From Gemmatimonadota bacterium (GTDB lineage Bacteria > Gemmatimonadota > Gemmatimonadetes > Longimicrobiales > UBA6960), in NCBI GenBank assembly GCA_019347995.1, contig JAHWKH010000011.1, forward strand, positions 1 through 14,763: DNA of 14,763 bases, given 5' to 3'. This document shows, piece by piece, positions 9,789-14,763 of this stretch; within the stretch, counting starts at the first letter, position 1, and each line of letters begins with the position of its first letter. A program made the position numbers and the translations under genes. Below the pieces are notes generated by a model that saw nothing but the letters and a program-made list of their open reading frames with translations, was not told the origin of the DNA and made no database searches.

Positions 9789-10296
9789 GGCTCCCCGAGA
9801 GCGGGGAGTAGCGGTAGAGGAGGGCGTGGGATCCGTCCCAGATGTGGCGGGGCACCGCCGTGCTGGGAGCGGCCAGGAGCAGTCTCTGGGAGGGGCGCAG
9901 TCCCAGGGGCCGCGCCTCGGGCCGGCTCACCACGATGGGGGACAGCTCCACCTCCGGAGCGCTGGCCCTCAGCGCCGGCGACCACGCCGCGGCCGTGACC
10001 AGGACGGCCATGACCAGCGCGGTGACGGTGGTGGTACCCGACCCGGCGGACCCCGGAGTGAGGGCGTCGCCGTCCTCGATGTGATAGATGCGGTGCCGCA
10101 GGCGGGGCTCGAAGTCGTCGGAGACCTCGAGCTGCGGGAAGGCGTGGAGCAGCTCCGAGCCCCTTCGTACGACCTCGACGTAGCGCCGGCACTCCTCGCA
10201 CCCGTCCAGGTGCTCTTCGACCGCGGCCAGGAAGGCGTCCTCGCCCGTCCGGTCGTAGTAGTCGGAGAACCGTTCCAGGAATTGAGGACAGTTCAT
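9748..10296 (-). CDS. Membrane anti-sigma factor with zinc-type N-terminus
   Basis: The 182-residue product has the ZAS (zf-HC2) anti-sigma pattern: C3 near the N-terminus and H29-x3-C33-x2-C36 (EEHLDGCEECRRY). This domain clamps a partner ECF sigma factor. One transmembrane segment spans about 88-105 (TTTVTALVMAVLVTAAAW). A periplasmic tail of about 75 residues follows, lacking a recognisable enzyme or sensor domain. Its partner should be the sigma gene just upstream. Release of sigma would come through membrane proteolysis or redox/zinc change, but the trigger is not visible. The ATG at 10296 directly precedes the NCPQFLERF opening typical of the family; the ribosome site is poor, with GAGAGG too far upstream. 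Unlike many sigma/anti-sigma pairs, the two genes here are 272 bases apart. Confidence 0.9.
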   Translation of the reverse strand: MNCPQFLERFSDYYDRTGEDAFLAAVEEHLDGCEECRRYVEVVRRGSELLHAFPQLEVSDDFEPRLRHRIYHIEDGDALTPGSAGSGTTTVTALVMAVLVTAAAWSPALRASAPEVELSPIVVSRPEARPLGLRPSQRLLLAAPSTAVPRHIWDGSHALLYRYSPLSGSHGRDEVVRRAGLQ

Positions 10297-10329
10297 GGTC
10301 TGAACACTCGACCTCTCGATGCGTCCATC

Positions 10330-10343
10330 GCAGGATTTCCTGC
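10330..10343. promoter_or_regulatory. Near-palindrome in the anti-sigma leader
   Basis: GCAGGA (10330-10335) and TCCTGC (10338-10343) are perfect inverted arms with a two-base spacer, 33 bases upstream of the anti-sigma ATG. This could be a DNA operator half-site pair or a small RNA hairpin near the ribosome entry. Nothing else identifies the binding partner. Confidence 0.25.
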
Positions 10344-10416
10344 CCGAAGGAGCGCTGGTGGTACCGCGTGGCTCTGCGGCGGGTTCCCGCGGTGGGTGAT
10401 TCTCCCGCTCGCCCTG

Positions 10417-10446
10417 ATTTGTACAGGCGCGGGCCGTGCGGGTTCC
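10417..10446 (-). promoter_or_regulatory. Candidate internal promoter for the anti-sigma/holA genes
   Basis: On the minus strand GGAACC (10446-10441) resembles an ECF-type -35. It is followed after 15 bases by TGTACAAAT (10425-10417), the only AT-rich patch in the sigma to anti-sigma gap, which also reads as a partial sigma-70 -10 (TACAAA). A second GGAACC lies at 10387-10382. If real, the anti-sigma gene and everything after it could be transcribed separately from the sigma gene. Confidence 0.3.
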
Positions 10447-10512
10447 GGGTGCTCCATGCCCGGGGGCCCCCGCGGAAGGGCTCCCCGCGCCGCGCGGCTC
10501 CGGGATGCACGA

Positions 10513-10541
10513 GGCCCCCGATCCCAGCGGGACCGGGGGCC
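10513..10541 (-). terminator. Strong hairpin between the sigma and anti-sigma genes
   Basis: The arms GGCCCCCGATCCC (10513-10525) and GGGACCGGGGGCC (10529-10541) enclose a three-base loop. As plus-strand RNA one A-C mismatch breaks the stem. As minus-strand RNA that position becomes a G-U wobble, so all 13 pairs form. The element begins 27 bases past the sigma stop. No T-tract follows, so it may be a partial terminator, an mRNA end-stabiliser or an attenuator rather than a standard intrinsic terminator. Confidence 0.6.
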
Positions 10542-10568
10542 GAGGCGCATCCCGACGTCGGGCGGCCG

Positions 10569-11222
10569 TCAGTCGACCAGCGGCGCGATGATCTGGGCGA
10601 AGTTGTTCCTCGCCCGGTTCAGGCGGCTCTTCACCGTCCCGAGGTTCACGCCGGTGATGTCGGCGATCTCCTCGTAGCTCTTGCCCTCGAGCTCGCGGAG
10701 GACGAAGACGATCCGGTGATGCTCCGGCAGCTGGGCCACCGCCTCCTCGACCTTCTCCTTCAGGTGGCGCTTCCGGAAGAGGTCGTCGGGCTTGTACTGC
10801 GTATCCTCCCACTCCAGCGGCCGGTGGTCGGCGTCCCAGTTCTTCTTGATGGTCTGGAACAGGACCAGCGGATTCCTCGAGCGGTTGCGCAGCTCGTTCT
10901 TCGCCAGGTTGCCGGCGATCGTGTAGATCCAGGTCGAGAACTTCTTGGTCAGGTCGAACCGCTCGATGTGGCGGTACACCCGGACGAACGTCTCCTGGAC
11001 CAGGTCCTGGGCACGCTCCCGGTCGCCCACCGTGCGGTAGACGAAGTTCAGGAGCCGGTTGTCGTATCGGCGGACGAGCTCGCCGAACGCGCGCTGGTCG
11101 CCGTCGAGGAACGCCCGCACCACGTCGTTGTCCCCGAGCTCCTCGAGGTGCTTGCGGTGCTCACGGGCCTCGCCCGTCCCGAACGTCCGTTCCTTTCGCT
11201 TTTTTATCGGTGTGGCGGCCAT
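10569..11222 (-). CDS. ECF (sigma-E type) RNA polymerase sigma factor
   Basis: The 217-residue protein directs RNA polymerase to stress-type promoters. Region 2 spans about 42-115, with AFGELVRRYDNRLLNFVYR, then RAQDLVQETFVRVYRHI and FSTWIYTIAGNLAKNELR, the core-binding and -10-reading helices. Region 4 spans about 158-212, with AVAQLPEHHRIVFVLRELEG, SYEEIADITGVNLGTVKSRL and a closing helix, the -35-reading helix-turn-helix. There is no region 3, as in all ECF factors. A basic and acidic extension of about 40 residues precedes region 2. The ATG at 11222 has GAGGTGA about nine bases upstream. The anti-sigma gene downstream is its likely partner. A GGAACG motif upstream of its own gene hints at autoregulation. 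Confidence 0.96.
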   Translation of the reverse strand: MAATPIKKRKERTFGTGEAREHRKHLEELGDNDVVRAFLDGDQRAFGELVRRYDNRLLNFVYRTVGDRERAQDLVQETFVRVYRHIERFDLTKKFSTWIYTIAGNLAKNELRNRSRNPLVLFQTIKKNWDADHRPLEWEDTQYKPDDLFRKRHLKEKVEEAVAQLPEHHRIVFVLRELEGKSYEEIADITGVNLGTVKSRLNRARNNFAQIIAPLVD

Positions 11223-11289
11223 CGCTGGTCACCTCGCTGATCTCCATCGGTCCCCTCGCCCAGAGCGGGCGGGTGTACCGTCGCCTTCA

Positions 11290-11324
11290 CGCCCTTTGTT
11301 TTCGCACGTTCCATACCACGTCAA
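11290..11324 (-). promoter_or_regulatory. Candidate promoter(s) of the sigma operon
   Basis: An AT-richer patch lies 70-100 bases upstream of the sigma ATG. On the minus strand it holds TTGACG (11324-11319), a good sigma-70 -35 with only a poor -10 (AAACAA, 17 bases on). It also holds GGAACG (11312-11307), close to the sigma-E -35 GGAACTT, with CGTGAA about 15 bases further as a possible ECF -10. Overlapping housekeeping and autoregulated promoters would be a normal arrangement for an ECF gene. Confidence 0.35.
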
Positions 11325-11339
11325 AAACGCCTGCGGGCG
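11323..11339 (-). terminator. Weak intrinsic terminator-like element after the Nudix gene
   Basis: As minus-strand RNA, CGCC and GGCG (11339-11336 and 11331-11328) pair around a four-base loop and are followed directly by five Us (11327-11323). The stem is only four GC pairs, perhaps six with flanking wobbles. It lies about 135 bases past the Nudix stop and overlaps the candidate TTGACG of the sigma promoter. The rest of 11340-11473 shows only GC-rich sequence with short hairpin potential near 11440-11465. Confidence 0.3.
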
Positions 11340-11473
11340 CCATTTTCCCGTCCGACCGTCCCCTCAGGGAGACGCCTCCGTGGGACAGGAGGACACAGCT
11401 CACGGGCGGATCACCCCACCCCTTCCTTCGGAATACCTTCGGGGGACGGGGGGTTCCCCGCAAGGTCTTCCTG

Positions 11474-12067
11474 CTATCCCGCCGGGGGGCGCCGGCCGAG
11501 GGCCAGCGCGGCGTACAGGAGCGTCGCGACGCTCTTGCAGTCGACGACCGTACCGTCCCGCACCCATTCCAACGCACGGGAGAACGGAATCCGGACGACC
11601 TCCAGGAACTCGTCCTCATCGAGATGGGACGTGCCAGGCTCCAGATCGGTTGCCAGGAAGAGGTGGATGACCTCGTCGCAGAATCCCGGCGTCGTGTAGA
11701 TCCGGGTCAGGTGGCGGAGCGCGCCGGCCCTCCAGCCCGTCTCCTCCTCCAGCTCCCGGCGGGCGCATTGCTCCCACGGCTCTCCGGGCTCGTCGGGGAT
11801 GCCGGCCGGCACCTCGTACAGGTAGCCACCGGAGGCGTAGCGGTACTGGCGCAGCAGGAGGACGTCGGGATCGTCCTCGTCCAGCGAACCGACCACCGGC
11901 AGGACCGCCGAGGCGCCCGGGTGTCGGATCATCTCCATCTCGCCCGTCGAGCCGTCCGGGAACCGCACCCGGTCCAGGGAGATGTCCAGGATGCGGCCGC
12001 TCCACAGGGGGCGGCGCTCGAGGAGGCCGGGCTCGTCCTTCGCCGGCGGCCCCGGGACCCGGCTCAC
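11474..12067 (-). CDS. Nudix hydrolase, ADP-ribose pyrophosphatase-like
   Basis: The 197-residue protein is a Nudix enzyme that cleaves nucleoside diphosphates linked to another moiety; this type usually splits ADP-ribose to AMP and ribose-5-phosphate. The Nudix box lies at 89-112: G89, E96, then REL-EEETGW with the metal-binding E105, E108 and E109. The upstream LLLRQYRYASGGYLYEVPAG is characteristic of the ADPRase/NudF group (RQYR, E-x-PAG). The box is one residue longer than the consensus between G89 and the first glutamate. The start is a GTG at 12067 that overlaps the M16 stop as GTGA, with a GGAGG ribosome site seven bases upstream (minus strand, 12079-12075). It is the last gene of the M16 cluster. 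Substrate preference is inferred from family resemblance. Confidence 0.92.
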   Translation of the reverse strand: MSRVPGPPAKDEPGLLERRPLWSGRILDISLDRVRFPDGSTGEMEMIRHPGASAVLPVVGSLDEDDPDVLLLRQYRYASGGYLYEVPAGIPDEPGEPWEQCARRELEEETGWRAGALRHLTRIYTTPGFCDEVIHLFLATDLEPGTSHLDEDEFLEVVRIPFSRALEWVRDGTVVDCKSVATLLYAALALGRRPPAG

Positions 12068-13416
12068 CCGTGTACCTCCACCGGCCCCAGGGACAGGGAT
12101 TCGAGCGGCTCCCTCACGACGCCGGCGTCTCCCACCACCACGATCGTGGCCTCCGCGGGGCGGATGTGCCGCCTCGCCGCGGCCAGGGCCGCCTCACGGT
12201 CCACCGCCCGGATCCGCTCCCGGTACGTGGCGTGGTAGTCGTCGGCGAGACCGTAGACGATCTGCTCGGCGATGCGCGACGCCACCTGAGCCGTGGTCTC
12301 GAGGCGCAGGGGGAAGACCCCGGCCACGTAGTCGCGGGCGGCCTCCACCTCGGCATCGGTGGGCCCGTCGTCCACGATGGCCTCCAGCTCGCCCATGATC
12401 TCGCGCACCGCGGGCGCGGTGGCCTCCGATCCCACGGCCGTGGAGACGTGGAAGGGGCCGGGGCCGCCCCGGAAGCTGAAGCGTGAGCGCACCCCGTACG
12501 TGAAGCCGTGCCGCTCGCGCAGGCTGAGGTTGAGGCGGCTGGTGAAGGCGCCGCCCAGCACGGTGTTCAGCACCACCAGGGCCACATGGTCCGGATCGGC
12601 GTGTGGCACGCCCGGGTGGCCCAGGCGCAGCTCGGACTGCACGGCTCCCGGCCGGTCGACGACGTGCACGGTGCGGCGGGTGGCGCGCGCCACGCCCTCC
12701 ACCGGTGCCGTGGCGGGCGAGGCGCCCTCCCAGGCCCCGAAGTGGCGCCTCAGCAGCGCGGCGGCGTCGTCGGGGTCCACGTCACCGGCCATCACGACGC
12801 CCGCGCCGGCCGGACGATAGCGCTCGGCGTGGAACGCCTCGACGGCCGCCCGGTCGATGGCCTCCACGGACTCCAGGGTCCCGCCGAGGGGACGGCCGTA
12901 CCGGCTGCCTTCCCGATAGATCAGGCGCACGGCCTGGTCGCCCGCGAGGGCTGAGGGATCCATGGCGCGCTGCCGGATGACGGCGAGTCGCTGCCCGCGC
13001 ATCCGCTCCACCTCGTCCTCGGGGAACGCCGGGCGCAGCGCCACCTCCGCCAGCAGCCCCAGCGCCTCGTCCATGCGGTCGGCCAGGCAGGAGAGGGATA
13101 CGGTCGTGGCGTCCCAGCCCGTGGAGATCTCGAGCCCGGCACCGATGTCCTCCACCGCCTCGGCCAGCGCGGCGCCCGAGCGGGTGGCGGTCCCGCCCTC
13201 CAGGGCGTCCCCCGTCAGCACGGCGAGCCCACCCAGGGCCGGAGCGAGCGCGACCTCACCGGCGGGCAGCACCAGGCTCAGGGTCACCAACGGGAGGCGG
13301 GGCAGCCGCGCCACCCGCAGGTCGAGCCCGCCGTCCAGGCGCTGGCGCACCACGTCCGGAAACTCGAAGGGTCGAATGGCTCCCGGCTCCGGCGGAAGCT
13401 CCCGCGCCCGGCTCAC
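12064..13416 (-). CDS. M16 peptidase-like protein, non-catalytic partner
   Basis: The 450-residue product has two M16 (insulinase/pitrilysin-type) halves but lacks the zinc site. Where active members read H-x-x-E-H, this protein reads A65-V66-L67-T68-G69-D70, so both histidines and the glutamate are gone. The C-terminal half keeps the LSLRERHGFTYGVRS stretch, with the Arg/Tyr region such partners use to bind substrate. Typical M16 landmarks include YRPAGAGVVMAGDVDPDDA and VLNTVLGGAFTSRLN. The GTG at 13416 overlaps the catalytic subunit's stop as GTGA, with GGAG six bases upstream. No signal peptide is seen at this start, although the partner has one. It probably forms a heterodimer with the upstream gene product. 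Confidence 0.92.
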   Translation of the reverse strand: MSRARELPPEPGAIRPFEFPDVVRQRLDGGLDLRVARLPRLPLVTLSLVLPAGEVALAPALGGLAVLTGDALEGGTATRSGAALAEAVEDIGAGLEISTGWDATTVSLSCLADRMDEALGLLAEVALRPAFPEDEVERMRGQRLAVIRQRAMDPSALAGDQAVRLIYREGSRYGRPLGGTLESVEAIDRAAVEAFHAERYRPAGAGVVMAGDVDPDDAAALLRRHFGAWEGASPATAPVEGVARATRRTVHVVDRPGAVQSELRLGHPGVPHADPDHVALVVLNTVLGGAFTSRLNLSLRERHGFTYGVRSRFSFRGGPGPFHVSTAVGSEATAPAVREIMGELEAIVDDGPTDAEVEAARDYVAGVFPLRLETTAQVASRIAEQIVYGLADDYHATYRERIRAVDREAALAAARRHIRPAEATIVVVGDAGVVREPLESLSLGPVEVHG

Positions 13417-14763
13417 GCTTCGCTCCGGGGCACGTAGGAGAGGACGGCGCGGTTGTCGGCGCCCAGGCGACTGCCCGCGAAGGCCCGGATCTCGCCCGGT
13501 GTCACGGCCCGGATGCGATCCATCTCTCCGTTGAGACGTTCGGGATCGTCGAAGAAGGTGGTGAACATGGAGAGGAGGTCGGCCCGCTCCCCCACGCGCT
13601 CGAGCGTGCGCACGAGGCGCGTCTCGGTCACGGCCACGGCTCTCTCCACCTCCTTCCCGGATGCGTCCTCGAGGGCGTCCAGCTGCTCCAGCACCGCCCG
13701 CTCCAGCGTCTCCACCGTCACGTGCGCGTATCCGGTGGCCCGCACGAGCAGCATGGCCGCCCCGCTGACCAGGGGGAAGACGAAGGCCGCTGCATCCTTG
13801 GCGACACGCCGCTCGCGCACCAGGGTGCGGTAGAGGCGCGAGGCGCGACCGCTGCCCAGGATGGAGCCCGCCACCTCCGCGGGATAGAAGGAGGCGTCGG
13901 TGTAGGGCGGCACCCGGCAGGCGACGAACACGCGCGGCAGCGGCACGTCCTCCACGACCCGCTCCCGCGCCGTGTGGCCCAGGGTGGCCGGGATGTCGAT
14001 GCGGCCCGGCACGGGAGGGATCGGCCGGCCCACCGGGATGTCGCCGAACCAGCGCTCGATCATGGCCAGGGCCGCTTCCGGCACGAAGTCGCCGGCCACC
14101 GTGAGGACCGCGTTGTTGGGCACGTAGTACGTGCGGAAGAACGCCTCCACGTCGTCCAGCGTCGCGGCGTCCAGGTCTTCCATGGATCCGATGACCGGGT
14201 GGTGGTAGGGATGATCCTCGGGAAAGACCAGGGCCTGGAGGCGCTGATCCCAGTCGCCGTACGGCTGGTTGTCGTAGCGCTGGCGCTTCTCGTTCTTCAC
14301 CACGTCGCGCTGGTTGTCGAGCTTCTCCTGGGTGATGGCCGGGAGCATCCATCCCATGCGGTCCGACTCGAGCCAGAGCGCCAGCTCCAGGTGGTGGCTC
14401 GGGAGGGTCTCGAAGTAGTTGGTCCGGTCGAACCAGGTGCTCCCGTTCATGGATCCGCCCGCCCGCTCGATGAGCTCGATGTGGCGGGTGTCCGGCACGT
14501 TTACCGAGCCCTGGAACATGAGGTGCTCGAAGAGGTGCGCGAAGCCGGTCTTTCCCGGCTTCTCGTTCTTGGAGTCGACGTGGTACCAGATGTTGACCGC
14601 GACGATCGGCGCCTTGTGGTCCTCGTGGACGATCAAGGTCAGGCCGTTGTCGAGTACGTGCTTGGTGTACGGGATGTCGATCTCGGCCGCGCCGCCGTCC
14701 TGCGCATGGACGGATATCGGCGCCAGGACGAGCGCCGCGAGCGCAAGGATCGTCCCGATGGTC
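13413..14763 (-). CDS. M16 zinc metallopeptidase, catalytic subunit (5' end outside window)
   Basis: This is the active subunit of a two-part M16 peptidase that degrades peptides or small proteins. The zinc site H-x-x-E-H is present as FAHLFEHLMF (histidine codons near 14537 and 14525), and the third ligand is the glutamate in VVKNEKRQRY, 78 residues later. The family segments RTYYVPNNAVLTVAGDF and SILGSGRASRLYRTLVRE follow. A TTG at 14636 is not the start. The frame continues to the window edge and encodes most of a signal peptide (TILALAALVLAPISVHA, then QDGG) plus the beginning of the first M16 strand (IPYTKHVLDNGLTLIV). The start codon must lie just past 14763, and the protein is predicted to be periplasmic. 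Its stop overlaps the GTG start of the non-catalytic partner. Confidence 0.94.
   Translation of the reverse strand, partial: TIGTILALAALVLAPISVHAQDGGAAEIDIPYTKHVLDNGLTLIVHEDHKAPIVAVNIWYHVDSKNEKPGKTGFAHLFEHLMFQGSVNVPDTRHIELIERAGGSMNGSTWFDRTNYFETLPSHHLELALWLESDRMGWMLPAITQEKLDNQRDVVKNEKRQRYDNQPYGDWDQRLQALVFPEDHPYHHPVIGSMEDLDAATLDDVEAFFRTYYVPNNAVLTVAGDFVPEAALAMIERWFGDIPVGRPIPPVPGRIDIPATLGHTARERVVEDVPLPRVFVACRVPPYTDASFYPAEVAGSILGSGRASRLYRTLVRERRVAKDAAAFVFPLVSGAAMLLVRATGYAHVTVETLERAVLEQLDALEDASGKEVERAVAVTETRLVRTLERVGERADLLSMFTTFFDDPERLNGEMDRIRAVTPGEIRAFAGSRLGADNRAVLSYVPRSEA

Noticed and set aside
10461..10472. Palindrome CGGGGGCCCCCG in the sigma to anti-sigma gap
   Set aside because: It is a homopolymer-like GC palindrome that leaves little room for a stable hairpin loop and is likely by chance in this composition.
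7894..10677. A plus-strand open frame of over 900 codons opposite the SPOR, holA and anti-sigma genes
   Set aside because: It is antisense to three well-supported genes, its product is low-complexity (R/S/G/P-rich) and it matches no family. Long antisense frames are expected in GC-rich DNA. The same holds for open frames at 91-1500, 1972-2796, 2931-3662 and 4237-5793 on the plus strand.
13405..13425. Programmed frameshift joining the two M16 frames
   Set aside because: The frames are offset by -1 and the stop overlaps the next start, but there is no slippery heptamer, and a GGAG ribosome site for the GTG explains the junction as ordinary stop-start coupling.
14634..14636. TTG at 14636 as the start of the catalytic M16 gene
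   Set aside because: The same frame continues upstream to the window edge through the first M16 strand and a clear signal peptide; starting at the TTG would delete both.

Overview
The window is very GC-rich bacterial DNA in which every gene but two lies on the minus strand. I see no tRNA, rRNA, CRISPR, transposase or phage gene. The mix of an ECF sigma/anti-sigma pair, paired M16 peptidases, MutS with its clamp-binding tail, and many GTG or TTG starts suggests a chromosomal segment of an environmental diderm, possibly Gemmatimonadota or a neighbour. That taxonomic guess is inference from gene style only.

Layout from left to right. (1) The start of a minus-strand lipoprotein gene (1-110, cut by the window edge), coupled to mutS (115-2745). 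Its N-terminal coding region holds an 8-bp tandem repeat. (2) A divergent pair: a SAM-dependent methyltransferase (2898-3581, minus) and an exported NTF2/SnoaL-like protein (3663-4211, plus). (3) A copper-handling block: a 29-residue membrane microprotein (4259-4348) directly behind a Cu+-type P1B ATPase (4351-6762), divergent from a DUF302 protein (6845-7249, plus). (4) A minus-strand cluster read right to left: ECF sigma factor (10569-11222), zinc-type membrane anti-sigma factor (9748-10296), DNA polymerase III delta/holA (8727-9788), exported TPR plus SPOR protein (7828-8730), and a response regulator that ends in a transmembrane helix (7259-7831). From the anti-sigma gene onward these genes overlap by 4 to 41 bases. 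(5) A second minus-strand cluster read right to left: catalytic M16 peptidase (13413-14763, cut by the window edge), non-catalytic M16 partner (12064-13416) and a Nudix hydrolase (11474-12067), joined by two GTGA overlaps.

How they may work together. Block 4 ties an envelope-responsive transcription switch (sigma plus membrane anti-sigma) to a replication clamp-loader subunit, a peptidoglycan-binding protein and a membrane-tethered receiver domain. This is the most unusual part of the window and the best candidate for an undescribed system, though co-transcription and joint function are inferred. A strong hairpin that pairs fully only as minus-strand RNA sits between the sigma and anti-sigma genes and could set their ratio. 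Block 3 looks like a copper-export locus with a shared divergent promoter. Block 5 is a two-subunit zinc protease with an ADP-ribose pyrophosphatase-like enzyme. No gene-free stretch exceeds 300 bases; the two longest (10297-10568 and 11223-11473) hold promoter- and hairpin-like elements.
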